Shown here in pieces: positions 39,655-49,080 of a DNA stretch of 64,000 bases. Where the stretch lies: the NCBI RefSeq assembly GCF_029911635.1, contig NZ_JARYTI010000001.1, positions 1 through 64,000 on the forward strand. The letters are read 5' to 3'. A model generated the notes under the pieces. It worked only from the letters and a program-made list of their open reading frames with translations, was not told the DNA's origin and did not search any database. A program made the position numbers and the translations under genes. The first letter of the stretch is position 1; every line of letters starts with the position of its first letter. Origin of the DNA: Sphingomonas sp. AR_OL41. GTDB lineage: Bacteria > Pseudomonadota > Alphaproteobacteria > Sphingomonadales > Sphingomonadaceae.

Positions 39655-40563
39655 TTATTCCTCGCCCTTGTAGATGCGCACCAGCTTGTCGAGCATCGCG
39701 AGCGCCTCGTCGCGCGGGCGCTGGAAGGTGTTGCGGCCGATGATCGAGCCGTTGCCGCCACCGTCGCGAATGTCGCGCGCGTCCTGATAGACCGCGTCGG
39801 CACCCTTGGCCGCACCGCCCGAGAAGACGTTGATGCGCCGGCCGGCAAAGCTCGACTGGACGACGTGCGCGACGCGCTTGGCCTGGGTCGACCAGTCACC
39901 GTCCTTGTAAACCGCGACGGCTTCCTTCTGCTCGATATGCGCGGTCGGCAGCTTGGTCTTGATGATGTGCGCGCCCATCAGCGCCGCCATATGCGCGGCA
40001 TAGGCGCCGACATCGAGCGCCAGCTCGCCATCCTTGGACAGGTCACCGCCGCGCGGATAGGACCACAGCACCGAGGCGATACCGACCGACTTGGCCTCGG
40101 CCGAGAGCTCGCGGAACTCCTCGAGCATCTCGAAGATATTGTCCGAGCCGGGATAGATGGTGAAGCCGATCGCGGCGCAGCCGAGCCGCAGCGCGTCATC
40201 GACGCCGCCGGTGACGGCCTGGTCGATCGAGGTCGCCCAGCTGTTCGAGCTGTTGAGCTTGAGGATGGTCGGGATCTGGCCGGCAAAGGTCTCGGCCCCC
40301 GCCTCGATCATGCCGAGCGGTGCGGCATAGGCCGACAGGCCGGCGTCGATCGCCAGTTGGTAATGGTAGTGCGGATCATAAGCCGCCGGGTTGATCGCGA
40401 AGCTACGCGCCGGGCCGTGCTCGAAACCCTGGTCGACAGGGAGGATGATCAGCTTGCCGGTGCCGCCGAGGCGGCCCTGCATCAGGATGCGCGCGAGGTT
40501 GGCCTTAACGCCGGGGCTGTCGGATTCATATTTGTCGAGAATGGCTTTGACCGTCGGCGTCAT
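39655..40563 (-). CDS. fbaB: Class I fructose-bisphosphate aldolase
   Basis: 302 residues of the DhnA/FbaB type. Cleaves fructose 1,6-bisphosphate by Schiff base; the lysine lies in the IIKTKLP segment (200-206). VDQGFEHGPARSF near residues 43-55 and VFSGGAAKG near 246 are typical. It heads a five-gene operon ending in thiE. The other lower-glycolysis genes, gap and pgk, lie 5-8 kb away on the same strand. Confidence 0.93.
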   Translation of the reverse strand: MTPTVKAILDKYESDSPGVKANLARILMQGRLGGTGKLIILPVDQGFEHGPARSFAINPAAYDPHYHYQLAIDAGLSAYAAPLGMIEAGAETFAGQIPTILKLNSSNSWATSIDQAVTGGVDDALRLGCAAIGFTIYPGSDNIFEMLEEFRELSAEAKSVGIASVLWSYPRGGDLSKDGELALDVGAYAAHMAALMGAHIIKTKLPTAHIEQKEAVAVYKDGDWSTQAKRVAHVVQSSFAGRRINVFSGGAAKGADAVYQDARDIRDGGGNGSIIGRNTFQRPRDEALAMLDKLVRIYKGEE

Positions 40564-41043
40564 CGGGATCCCCTGTGCTGGACGAGCGTGGTGGTTGGCG
40601 GGGCTGTTAGCCGGGACCTGCTGCGGGGGCAACGCTGCCGAACCGGCGGAACCGGGCGCAAAAAACCCTGCAATTCGCCTGTTTTGCGCCAATAACAGGG
40701 GCGAGAACAGGGCCAGAAACTTTTTTTGCCGCGGGGGCGATGCCCGGCTGAGCTCATTTTTTCTTTCCGATCAAACCCTTGGATCAAGTCGGCAGGTCCG
40801 GAATAACAGAAGCGAGGACAGAGAAGACGGCGACCCGCAACAGAAGGATCAGGGGCCGGAACAGAGCGCGCCACGTCGCCGGCGAGGATCGAACGGAGGC
40901 AGGATTCGGACATGCAACGCGCATTAGGTGTAGCGTGCCTGCGCTTGAATCATGCCGAGGCGCGATCAGGTCCAAAATGGCTGCGATGTCGCTTGACCGC
41001 GAGCGGACTACCCGCAATCCTTGGCAAAACAAGGGACTGAAAC
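40564..41043. other. Intergenic region between divergent fbaB and tlpA-like gene
   Basis: 480 bases with no credible gene. It contains a small inverted pair CCTGTT/AACAGG, two T-runs (near 40720 and 40757) and a purine-rich stretch around 40800-40870. Promoters for both flanking genes must lie here but none is clear. A small RNA cannot be excluded. Confidence 0.5.
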
Positions 41044-41562
41044 ATGGGGCGATTTCCGACAAGGGGCATCAGGGCACTCGCGCTGGTCATCGGTGCGGCG
41101 CTGTCAATCGGCGCAGGGCCACCCAAGATCGGCACGGTCGCACCGCCTTTCGAACTGACACTGATCGACGGCTCGAAAGTGACGCTCGACCAGCTGCGCG
41201 GCCAGGTCGTCGTGCTGAATTTCTGGGCGACCTGGTGCGGGCCGTGCAAGGCGGAACTGCCGCTGCTCGACAAATATTACGACCTCCAGAAGGATCATGG
41301 CCTGAAGGTCTACGCCATCGCGACCGAGGATTCCTTGCCGCCTTATATGCTCAAAAAGCTGTTTGCGATGATGCATATGCCGTCGGCAAAGCGGATCAAG
41401 GGCAATTATCCGGTTCTGCAGGGCGTGCCGACCAACTATGTTATCGATCGGTCGGGCCATGTTCGCTACGCCAAGGCAGCGGCGTTCGACCTTGACGATC
41501 TCAACCGGGAGATCGTGCCGTTGCTGAACGAGCCGGCGCCCAATCCGCCGGCGGCCGGATAG
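41044..41562 (+). CDS. TlpA-like thioredoxin-fold disulfide reductase
   Basis: 172 residues. N-terminal signal or anchor (residues 8-24), then an AhpC/TSA-Redoxin-like domain with the active site WCGPC (C65, C68) and the cis-proline segment GVPTNYVID. It would reduce periplasmic disulfides, for example in cytochrome c or receptor maturation. It is alone ahead of the TonB-dependent receptor gene, 259 bases upstream. Confidence 0.9.
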   Translation: MGRFPTRGIRALALVIGAALSIGAGPPKIGTVAPPFELTLIDGSKVTLDQLRGQVVVLNFWATWCGPCKAELPLLDKYYDLQKDHGLKVYAIATEDSLPPYMLKKLFAMMHMPSAKRIKGNYPVLQGVPTNYVIDRSGHVRYAKAAAFDLDDLNREIVPLLNEPAPNPPAAG

Positions 41563-41664
41563 AGGGCGCGCGCCGACGACGATCACTGCGGCGACGGTCG
41601 ATTCTGCCGTCATGACGGGGCGACGTTTAGCGGCGGCGACCGGATAAAATGTACGCCCGCAACG

Positions 41665-41686
41665 CGTGTTGCCTTACTGCAACACG
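41665..41686. promoter_or_regulatory. Perfect inverted repeat upstream of the receptor gene
   Basis: CGTGTTGC-cttact-GCAACACG: 8-base arms with a 6-base spacer, 136 bases before the receptor ATG. Its symmetry fits a dimeric regulator site. No nearby regulator gene is present. Confidence 0.5.
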
Positions 41687-41720
41687 TGAGAAAATTCCGA
41701 TTCGGCCATTTACACGGCTC

Positions 41721-41737
41721 ACGCTGCGTTGCAGCGT
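41721..41737. promoter_or_regulatory. Second inverted repeat upstream of the receptor gene
   Basis: ACGCTGC-gtt-GCAGCGT: perfect 7-base arms around 3 bases. Could be an operator or a small hairpin in the leader. Confidence 0.4.
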
Positions 41738-41821
41738 CAATTCATGATGTGGCTGGCGTCGTTTTCGCCACACGTCGTCGGCGAGGGGCCGACATATTGT
41801 ACATTTGGGGAGTCAATACAG

Positions 41822-44818
41822 ATGAATTTTTCGCAAAGGAATCGCACGCTTCGATTCCGCAGCGGTGTCGCGCCGCTCGCGCTTGTACTCGCGATCGCAG
41901 CGCAACCGGCTCTGGCCCAGACGGCTGCGACGCCGGCCCCGGCGCCGGCCGCCACCAGTGCTGACGACACCGCCGACGTCGTCGTCACCGGCTCGCTGTT
42001 CCGTCGCGCGAATACCGAGACTCCTTCACCCGTAACGGTTCTGACGTCCGAAAGCCTGTCGCGCGCCGGCATCACGACCGCGACCGACGCGATTCGCTCG
42101 ATCTCGGCTGACAGCGCCGGTTCGATCGGCACCGGCTTCCAGACCGGCTTCTCCGCCGGCGGCTCCGCCGTGTCGCTGCGCGGCCTCGGCGTTTCGTCGA
42201 CGCTCGTGCTGGTGGACGGCCTGCGCTCGACCAACTTCCCGATCAACGACGACGGCCACAACGCCTATGTCGATCTCAACTCGATCCCGTTCAGCCTGGT
42301 TGACCGCATCGAAGTGCTGAAGGACGGCGCTTCGTCGACCTATGGTGCCGACGCAATCGGCGGCGTGGTCAACATCAAGCTCAAGCAGCATTTCACCGGC
42401 GTGTCGGGCCTGGTCGAAGGCGGCGTAGCGGAGCGCGGCGACGCGGCGCACCAGCGCGCCGAGCTGACCCTTGGCTACGGCGATTACGCCGAGAAGGGCT
42501 TCAACGTTTACATTAACGGGGAGTATCAGCGTGACGGTCGTGTCACCAGCAGCAGCCGCGGTTTCCCGTACAACACGCAGGACCTGACGCCGATCGGCGG
42601 CACCGACAACAACACGGCTGACCAGTCGCTGGTGGTCAACACGCCGACCGCCTATGTGACCCGCGTAAGCCAGAGCGACCTCAACAATCCGCTGAGCGGC
42701 ATGGTCGGCTCGCCACTGACGACGCAATATAACGCGCTCGGCCTCGCCAACTGTGCAGGCGGCACCTATGCGGTAACGAGCGGTTCGGCACAGGGTGTCG
42801 GCTGCAAATATGACCTCACAGATCGCTATCGCGAGCTTCAGCCGTTGCAGGAGCGTTATTCGGTCAATGGCCGCATCAGCTTCCGGCTTTCGGACAATAT
42901 CGAAGGTTATGTCACCGGCAGCTACAGCCGCAGCTATGTCAGCATCCACGGCCTTCCGTCGGCGATCCGCCAGACGCAGCCGTTCGGCGCCGCGCCGCTG
43001 ACGGCATCGTCGAACCCGGGCATCGTGCTTCCGGTCTATATCTGCTCGAGCGGCGTCAATTGCTCCACCGCAGCCGATCGCTCGCTCAACCCGAACAACC
43101 CGTACGCCTCCGCCTTCGCTGGCGATCCGGCCAACGGCGCCGCCAGAATCTACTATCTGTTCGGCGATATCCCGGCAGGCAGCGATCGTACCAACTCGGT
43201 CTATCGCTTCACGGGCGGCCTGAAGGGCAGCTTCGCCGGCGATTGGAACTGGCGGGTCGATGCGGTCTATGCGCGTGACAATCTCAGCATCACGCAGCAT
43301 GGCCTGCTCAATATCGCCGCTCTGGCGAAGGCGATCAACACGGGCTCGTACAATTTCGTCAACCCGTCGCTTAACAGCGCCGCAACGCGTGCGGCACTGG
43401 CGCCTGACAAGACGACCCCGTCCTACTCCGAGATGTACAGCCTCGACGCCGCGATTACCAAGGTCCTCGCCACCTTGCCGGGCGGTCCGTTGCAGTTCGC
43501 ACTCGGTGCGCAGGTTCGCCGCGAAAAGCTCGAGAACAACAACCAGAACGTCAATCTCGATACCTACGGCCTGACGACCGCCTCGGCGTTCGGGCAGCAC
43601 ACCGTGACGGCTGGCTATTTCGAACTCGACGCGCCGGTGTTCGAGCAACTCGACGTCAACGTGTCGGGCCGCTACGATCATTATTCGGAAGGCTTCGGCC
43701 GCTTCTCGCCGAAGGTCGGCGTGAAGTTCACTCCGATCAAGCAGATCGCGTTCCGCGGCACCTATTCTCAGGGCTTCCGCGCACCGACGTTCGCCGAATC
43801 CGGCCCACGCAGCCAATATGCCGGCTTCGTGACGACAACCGCACCTTGCAATTTTCAGGTTGCCCATGGCGGCATTCTCAATGCCAACGGCACCTGCTCG
43901 GCGAACGGCAATCCCTATAACAACGCCTACTCGCTGGGTCGCGGTGTCGCCGGCAACCCGAACCTCAAGCCGGAAACCTCGCGCAGCTTCACGCTCGGCA
44001 CGATCATCCAGCCGGTGCCTTGGTTCAGCCTGACGGTCGACTATTACAACGTGAAGAAGTCGAACCTGATCGTCGCCGGTCCGGATATCGGCAAGGCTGT
44101 CTCCGCCTATTTCGCAGCAGCCAACCCGGCAGCGGCAGCGGCAGCGGTTGCCGCCGTCGGCCCGGGGTACTCGGTCAACACCGTTGACGGTGCCGATCCG
44201 CAGTTCCCGAATGCCCTGCCGCGCGTGCTCATCATCAACGTGCCCTATGTGAACGCAAACTACGCGATCACGTCCGGCATCGATTTTGCGGCAACAGCGA
44301 GCATTCCGCTCGGCAGCGGGTTGAAGTTCACCAGCCGGGTCGAAGTGACCCATGTGTTCAAATATGACTTGCACACCGCCAGCGGCGACGTGCAGCATTA
44401 TGCCGGTACGCTTGGGCCGTACGATCTGTCGTCGGGCAACGGTACGCCAAACTGGCGCGGTAACTGGCAGAACACGCTGGAAGCCGGCCCCTACTCGCTG
44501 AGCGTGACCGCCTATTATGTCGGTCGGATCAAGGAAGTCGGCACCGACCAGGGCAATTTGTCGACCGATTGTTCGGCCAATCTCTACAAGACGGGCGACA
44601 AATTCTGCTATGTCAGCCCGTTCATCACCACCGATCTGAACTTCACGGCACGCGTGCGGGACGACTTCACCTTCTTCTTCAACGTGAAGAACCTGCTCGA
44701 CGCGCGCGCTCCGGTCGCACCGGCTGCTTATGCCAGTGCGCCGAACTTCCTGACGACGTGGCACTATGCCGGCCTGATCGGCCGCCAGTTCCGCGCGGGC
44801 GCGACGTTCAAGTTCTGA
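41822..44818 (+). CDS. TonB-dependent outer-membrane receptor
   Basis: 998 residues from the ATG with GGGGAG upstream; earlier in-frame ATGs lie before the signal peptide and are rejected. Signal peptide to about residue 31 (PALAQ), then a TonB-box-like DDTADVVVTGS, a plug domain (about 60-190; SLRGLGVSSTLVLVDGLR and DGASSTYGADAIGGVVNI) and a 22-strand barrel ending GATFKF. The long type without an STN domain is typical of sphingomonad nutrient receptors. Substrate unknown; the linked TlpA gives no clue. Confidence 0.92.
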   Translation: MNFSQRNRTLRFRSGVAPLALVLAIAAQPALAQTAATPAPAPAATSADDTADVVVTGSLFRRANTETPSPVTVLTSESLSRAGITTATDAIRSISADSAGSIGTGFQTGFSAGGSAVSLRGLGVSSTLVLVDGLRSTNFPINDDGHNAYVDLNSIPFSLVDRIEVLKDGASSTYGADAIGGVVNIKLKQHFTGVSGLVEGGVAERGDAAHQRAELTLGYGDYAEKGFNVYINGEYQRDGRVTSSSRGFPYNTQDLTPIGGTDNNTADQSLVVNTPTAYVTRVSQSDLNNPLSGMVGSPLTTQYNALGLANCAGGTYAVTSGSAQGVGCKYDLTDRYRELQPLQERYSVNGRISFRLSDNIEGYVTGSYSRSYVSIHGLPSAIRQTQPFGAAPLTASSNPGIVLPVYICSSGVNCSTAADRSLNPNNPYASAFAGDPANGAARIYYLFGDIPAGSDRTNSVYRFTGGLKGSFAGDWNWRVDAVYARDNLSITQHGLLNIAALAKAINTGSYNFVNPSLNSAATRAALAPDKTTPSYSEMYSLDAAITKVLATLPGGPLQFALGAQVRREKLENNNQNVNLDTYGLTTASAFGQHTVTAGYFELDAPVFEQLDVNVSGRYDHYSEGFGRFSPKVGVKFTPIKQIAFRGTYSQGFRAPTFAESGPRSQYAGFVTTTAPCNFQVAHGGILNANGTCSANGNPYNNAYSLGRGVAGNPNLKPETSRSFTLGTIIQPVPWFSLTVDYYNVKKSNLIVAGPDIGKAVSAYFAAANPAAAAAAVAAVGPGYSVNTVDGADPQFPNALPRVLIINVPYVNANYAITSGIDFAATASIPLGSGLKFTSRVEVTHVFKYDLHTASGDVQHYAGTLGPYDLSSGNGTPNWRGNWQNTLEAGPYSLSVTAYYVGRIKEVGTDQGNLSTDCSANLYKTGDKFCYVSPFITTDLNFTARVRDDFTFFFNVKNLLDARAPVAPAAYASAPNFLTTWHYAGLIGRQFRAGATFKF

Positions 44819-44864
44819 ATTTCCGACCGGCCCGGCTCAGCCTGGCCAGGAACGATATGTGGGA

Positions 44865-44892
44865 GGGGCGGTCCGAAAGGGCCGCCCCTTTT
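44865..44892 (+). terminator. Rho-independent terminator after the receptor gene
   Basis: Stem GGGGCGGTCC / GGGCCGCCCC (10 pairs with one G-U) around a GAAA loop, followed by TTTT. It lies 47 bases after the receptor stop and in the correct direction. Confidence 0.88.
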
Positions 44893-45046
44893 ACGTGACA
44901 GGCATTGCATAAAGCTCCAGCGCCACCGGCAGCGGGACGCTATAACTTGTTCGGCCGGCGCGAAGGACAGGTCGAAGCTCTGCACAGCACGGCAAGTTTT
45001 CGCGTTCGAGGCAAGCCGTAGCGTATCCGCAACGACCGCTACCGCG

Positions 45047-45595
45047 TCAGGGCTCGCCGCCACCTGCGCCGGGCTTGTCGCCCGGCAGGCGGAAATGGGT
45101 TGCGAGATAGTCGCGCAACACCATTTGATCGAGGTGCCTACGGGCGGCAGCTAGCCGCATGGCAGGGTCGACAATCGCCACCCAGTCCTGGTCGGGCGCG
45201 GCCGCCAGCGATGCGGCAATGCCGCGTGCAGGTGGCGTTGCCTCAGCGACTCTCGCACGCAGCGTCTGCGCCGTCGCGACGACGCCGCGCGCCTGGTCGA
45301 GCGTGACGTCGCCCTTGTGCAGCCGCTTCAGCAGTGCGCAGGCAAAATTACGGCAGATGCGCGGACGCGCCGCATAGATCGAACAGCATCGATCAACGAG
45401 CTTCGTGCATGGTTGATTGAAACGCGGCTCATCGCCGCGCTCGATCGCCAGACCGAGTTGTTCCAACGGCGCAATCTCGACGGCATCGACCCTTACCGCT
45501 TCGAACAACGAACCGTCGCAGCACAGGCCGCACGCCGTGCACAGCGTCGCATTACGCGCGGATATGTCAGGTCCTGCGGCCGCGTCGCTCCCCAT
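45047..45595 (-). CDS. YkgJ-type cysteine cluster protein
   Basis: 182 residues. CTACGLCC (C19, C22, C25, C26) near the N-terminus and the later CTKLVDRCCSIYAARPRICRNFAC segment form the CxxCxxCC zinc/iron-binding pattern of the YkgJ family. Function unknown in the family; possibly a metal-binding or Fe-S protein. It lies between the receptor and pgk, transcribed with neither clearly. Confidence 0.82.
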   Translation of the reverse strand: MGSDAAAGPDISARNATLCTACGLCCDGSLFEAVRVDAVEIAPLEQLGLAIERGDEPRFNQPCTKLVDRCCSIYAARPRICRNFACALLKRLHKGDVTLDQARGVVATAQTLRARVAEATPPARGIAASLAAAPDQDWVAIVDPAMRLAAARRHLDQMVLRDYLATHFRLPGDKPGAGGGEP

Positions 45596-45641
45596 GGCGA
45601 CGTCGATACAGCGTGCGCGTAACGATGGCGACTCGCGGCGC

Positions 45642-46844
45642 TCAGCCCCGTGTCAGCGCCGCGACGCCGGGCAGGTCCTTGCCCTCCATCCATTCGAGAA
45701 ACGCGCCGCCGGCGGTCGAGACGAAAGTGAAGTCGCCGGCCGCCCCCGCCTGGTTGAGCGCGGCGACCGTGTCGCCACCGCCAGCAACCGAAACGAGCGA
45801 CCCGTCGCGCGTCAGCGCTGCCGCGGTGCGGGCAAGCGCGACCGTGGCGGTGTCGAAGGGTGGGGTCTCGAACGCGCCGAGCGGGCCGTTCCAGACCAGC
45901 GTGCGGCAGTTCTTGAGCACGTCGGCGAGCGCCTCTGTCGCGGCGGGGCCGATATCGAGGATCATCTCGTCGGCCGCCACCTCATGCACATTGACGGTGC
46001 GGACCGGCGGGTTGGCGCGGAATTCCTTCGCCACCACCACGTCATAGGGCAGATGGATGGTGCAGTTGGCGCGATCGGCAGCATCGAAGATCGCCTCGGC
46101 GGTGCCCGTCAGGTCATGCTCGCACAGTGACTTGCCGACATCGACGCCGCGTGCGGCGAGAAAGGTATTGGCCATGCCGCCGCCGATAATCAGGTGATCG
46201 ACCTTGGTGACGAGATGCTGGAGCACGTCGAGCTTGCTCGACACCTTGGCGCCGCCGACCACCGCAGCAACGGGATGCTCGGGGTTGCCCAGCGCCTTGT
46301 CGAGCGCAACGAGTTCGGCCTCCATCGCGCGGCCGGCATAAGCGGGCAAGACATGCGCCAGCCCTTCGGTCGAGGCATGGGCGCGGTGCGCTGCGGAGAA
46401 GGCGTCGTTGACGTAGAGATCGCCAAGCTTGGCGATCGCGGCGACGAAGGCGGGATCGTTCTTCTCTTCACCGGCATGGAAGCGGGTGTTTTCGAGGACC
46501 GCAATATCGCCGGGTTGCAGCTTCGCGACCGCTGCTGCGGCTGCGTCACCTTGGCAATCGTCGATGAAACCAACCGGACGTCCAACCACTTCGCAGTACG
46601 GACGCACGACCGGCGCCAGCGACATCTCCGGGTTGCGTTGGCCCTTGGGACGACCGAAATGCGCGAGGATCAGCACGATTGCGCCCTTGTCGGCGAGCTC
46701 GGTAACGGTCGGCAACGTCGCCGTGAGGCGGGTATCGTCGCTGACCACGCCGTCGGCCATCGGGACGTTGAGGTCTTCGCGGACGAGCACGCGTTTGCCG
46801 CGAACATCGCCGATATCGTCGAGCGTCTTGAAGGCCTTGGTCAT
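45642..46844 (-). CDS. pgk: Phosphoglycerate kinase
   Basis: 400 residues. Glycolytic ATP-generating step. Present are REDLNVPM near 21-28, [25 protein letters not shown], the hinge [12 protein letters not shown] and the nucleotide loop [11 protein letters not shown] near the C-terminus. Its start overlaps the stop of the MOSC gene; gap is upstream on the same strand. Confidence 0.96.
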   Translation of the reverse strand: MTKAFKTLDDIGDVRGKRVLVREDLNVPMADGVVSDDTRLTATLPTVTELADKGAIVLILAHFGRPKGQRNPEMSLAPVVRPYCEVVGRPVGFIDDCQGDAAAAAVAKLQPGDIAVLENTRFHAGEEKNDPAFVAAIAKLGDLYVNDAFSAAHRAHASTEGLAHVLPAYAGRAMEAELVALDKALGNPEHPVAAVVGGAKVSSKLDVLQHLVTKVDHLIIGGGMANTFLAARGVDVGKSLCEHDLTGTAEAIFDAADRANCTIHLPYDVVVAKEFRANPPVRTVNVHEVAADEMILDIGPAATEALADVLKNCRTLVWNGPLGAFETPPFDTATVALARTAAALTRDGSLVSVAGGGDTVAALNQAGAAGDFTFVSTAGGAFLEWMEGKDLPGVAALTRG

Positions 46845-47302
46845 GCTTCCTCGATCCTGATTTCATCGTCGATGGCGATCTTGCCGCCATGTAACACCTT
46901 CGCCGTCACGCCACCACGCCAGTCGGGCAAAAGCACGGCCTTGAGGCCACGCGCGATGCTCTCCATCCGGCTGCACGGATCGCATTCGCCGGTGATCCGG
47001 ACGACGACCTCTGCGCCGATGCGCAACAGAGCCCCGCGGTCCCTCGGCAAGGAAACGCCCTCGACCAGCAGGTTGGCGCGGCGTTCCTGCCACGGAATGT
47101 CACGCCCGAGTTCCGCCATGGCGGCGTCCCACTGGCGACGCTCGATCAGCGTAATCTGGCGCCGGCCCCTGCCGCCCGGTTTGACCGCGCCACGGAAGTC
47201 GCCGGCGATGCCGGCTTCCAACGTGACATCGGCGTGATCGATCAGCTCCATCGGCGCCTTGGGGCGCGGATGGCGCGCGATGCCGGCCAGCCTGCCCGTC
47301 AT
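46841..47302 (-). CDS. MOSC domain protein
   Basis: 153 residues. A single MOSC barrel with [19 protein letters not shown] near 34-52 and the cysteine motif [10 protein letters not shown] near 108-117, the site used in MOSC proteins for sulfur or molybdenum-cofactor transfer. It lies between gap and pgk and overlaps pgk by ATGA. Its substrate is unknown; YiiM-like standalone MOSC proteins reduce N-hydroxylated compounds. Confidence 0.85.
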   Translation of the reverse strand: MTGRLAGIARHPRPKAPMELIDHADVTLEAGIAGDFRGAVKPGGRGRRQITLIERRQWDAAMAELGRDIPWQERRANLLVEGVSLPRDRGALLRIGAEVVVRITGECDPCSRMESIARGLKAVLLPDWRGGVTAKVLHGGKIAIDDEIRIEEA

Positions 47303-47381
47303 CGTCGCTGCGCCGCGACGCCGGCGACAGCCGGACTATCTCCGTTCCCGGGAGACGCCGGCTCTCGCGGGCGCGACGGAA
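47303..47381. repeat. Imperfect paired-hairpin repeat between gap and the MOSC gene
   Basis: An imperfect inverted pair built around GACGCCGGCGACAGCCGG and CCGGCTCTCGCGGGCG, flanked by TCTCC/GGGAG, resembling the CGTCATCCC family. Pairing is less exact than in the other copies. Confidence 0.5.
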
Positions 47382-47401
47382 TCAGCTGACGACTCACCTG
47401 T

Positions 47402-48412
47402 TCAGATGAACTTCGCCATTGCTCCGGCGGTATCGACCATGCGGTTCGAAAAGCCCCATTCATTGTCGTACCAGCTGACGACGCGGACGAGCTTGCCGTC
47501 GAGCACCGCGGTCTCGAGGCTGTCGACGGTCGAACTGGCCGAGGTGTGCATCAGGTCGATCGAGACGAGCGGCTCGTCGGTGTAATCGAGGATGCCGACC
47601 AACGGGCCGCTTTCCGACGCCGCCTTGAGGATCGCGTTGACCTCCTCCTTCGTCGTGTCGCGCTTGGGCGTGAAGGTCAGGTCGATCAGGCTGACATCGG
47701 GCACCGGCACGCGGATCGCCGAGCCGTCGAGCTTGCCCTTGAGTTCGGGCAGCACCTCGCCGACGGCACGGGCGGCGCCGGTGGTGGTCGGAATCATCGA
47801 CATGGCGGCGGCGCGCGCACGGCGCAGATCGGGGTGGATCTGGTCGAGAATCTTCTGGTCGTTGGTATAGGCGTGGACGGTGGTCATCAGCCCGCGCTCG
47901 ATGCCGATCGCGTCGTTGAGCACCTTGGCGACGGGCGCGAGGCAGTTGGTGGTGCACGAGGCGTTCGAGACGATGGTGTGGCCGGCCTCGAGCTTGTCGT
48001 TGTTGACGCCGAAGACGACGGTCAGGTCGACGCCCTTGCCCGGCGCGGAGATCAGCACCTTCTTCGCGCCGGCGTCGAGATGCTTCTGGCAGCTCTCGCG
48101 ATCGGTAAAGAAGCCGGTACATTCGAGCACGATGTCGACGCCCAGTTCCTTGTGCGGCAGGTTGGCGGGGTCGCGCTCGGCAGTGACGCGGATATGCTTG
48201 CCGTCGACGACAAGATCATTGCCCTCGGCCGAGACCTTGCCGGGATATTTGCCGTGGACGCTGTCGCGCGAGAACAGCCAGGCATTGGCCTTGGCGTCGG
48301 CGAGATCGTTGATCGCGACCAGTTCGAGCCCGGTATCGCCGCGCTCGAGCAGCGCGCGTGCCACCAGGCGACCGATGCGCCCGAAACCATTGATTGCAAC
48401 CTTGACCGTCAT
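47402..48412 (-). CDS. gap: Type I glyceraldehyde-3-phosphate dehydrogenase
   Basis: 336 residues. NAD-binding INGFGRIGR at 7-15; catalytic C153 in [24 protein letters not shown] near the C-terminus. The Asp at position 36 region (INDLAD) suggests NAD preference. First of the gap-MOSC-pgk unit. The start was chosen as the ATG beginning MTVKVAING; the longer frame upstream is non-coding. Confidence 0.96.
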   Translation of the reverse strand: MTVKVAINGFGRIGRLVARALLERGDTGLELVAINDLADAKANAWLFSRDSVHGKYPGKVSAEGNDLVVDGKHIRVTAERDPANLPHKELGVDIVLECTGFFTDRESCQKHLDAGAKKVLISAPGKGVDLTVVFGVNNDKLEAGHTIVSNASCTTNCLAPVAKVLNDAIGIERGLMTTVHAYTNDQKILDQIHPDLRRARAAAMSMIPTTTGAARAVGEVLPELKGKLDGSAIRVPVPDVSLIDLTFTPKRDTTKEEVNAILKAASESGPLVGILDYTDEPLVSIDLMHTSASSTVDSLETAVLDGKLVRVVSWYDNEWGFSNRMVDTAGAMAKFI

Positions 48413-48587
48413 CGTGACTCCCCTCGCCGTGGCGATGCCGACGGGGTCGCGCGCAAAAGGGTTCTGGCGCGACGATGGTCGGCGATTCTGTAAAGCGCGC
48501 GGTCTTTGCGGTGGGCTGCGCCCCACGTCAACCGCGACGAAGCAAATCGATCTTGCCCGCCCTGAAAGCCATGCTATCCCGACCGCC

Positions 48588-48776
48588 GTGGCAGATGACA
48601 ATAATATTTCAGCGCTCGACCGGATCGATCGCGCGATCATGCGGATCGAATCGATCGTGAAAGGGCAAGCGGAAGCCGACGCCGCGCTGTCGCGCCGGCA
48701 TGAAGCGCTGCGCCATCGCGTGAGCCAGGCGATCGCCGCGCTCGACACAATCATCGATCAGGGATCCGACGCCTGA
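48588..48776 (+). CDS. Small helical protein upstream of zapA
   Basis: 62 residues from a GTG. Almost wholly helical with coiled-coil-like spacing ([18 protein letters not shown], then [19 protein letters not shown]). Its stop overlaps the zapA ATG (TGATG). No family recognised. The coupling and the coiled-coil character suggest a ZapA partner, in the manner of ZapB, but there is no sequence similarity I can vouch for. Confidence 0.6.
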   Translation: MADDNNISALDRIDRAIMRIESIVKGQAEADAALSRRHEALRHRVSQAIAALDTIIDQGSDA

Positions 48777-49078
48777 TGGCCGATGTCACGCTCACCATCG
48801 GCGACCGTCGCCATACCGTCGCCTGCCGCGATGGCGAGGAAGACCAGCTGCGACGGCTCGGCACGATGCTCGACACGCATTGGCCGACGGCGCAGCGCGC
48901 GGCCGGCAATGTCGGCGGCGAGCGCGCGATGCTGTTCGTCGCGCTGATGCTGGCCGACGCGCTCGACGAGGCCGAGCGCCGCCCGCCCGGCGCCGCGGAA
49001 AGCGCCGTCGCCGTCCGCATTGCGGAGAAGCTCGAGGCGCTCGTCGCGACCCTTGAGAAAAGCGGCACGACTCCCTAG
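48776..49078 (+). CDS. zapA: Cell division protein ZapA
   Basis: 100 residues. Binds and bundles FtsZ at midcell. The N-terminal domain VTLTIGDRRHTVACRDGEEDQLRRL is typical, followed by a long coiled-coil C-terminal helix (LMLADALDEAERR to the end). Upstream of 6S RNA and the 5-FCL gene, the usual proteobacterial arrangement. Confidence 0.88.
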   Translation: MADVTLTIGDRRHTVACRDGEEDQLRRLGTMLDTHWPTAQRAAGNVGGERAMLFVALMLADALDEAERRPPGAAESAVAVRIAEKLEALVATLEKSGTTP

Positions 49079-49080
49079 AT

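Noticed and set aside
36858-40563. Possible TPP riboswitch for thiE
   Set aside because: thiE overlaps the gene before it and no THI-box sequence is visible ahead of it or ahead of fba.
40391-40927. Plus-strand ORF covering the fba start and the region upstream
   Set aside because: The first part is antisense to fba and the rest is polar low-complexity sequence without a family or ribosome-binding site.
42026-44764. Open frame of 912 codons antisense to the TonB-dependent receptor
   Set aside because: It lies wholly opposite the receptor, is extremely rich in Arg, Gly, Val and Asp, and has no domain. Long antisense frames are expected in GC-rich DNA because stop codons are rare in that frame.
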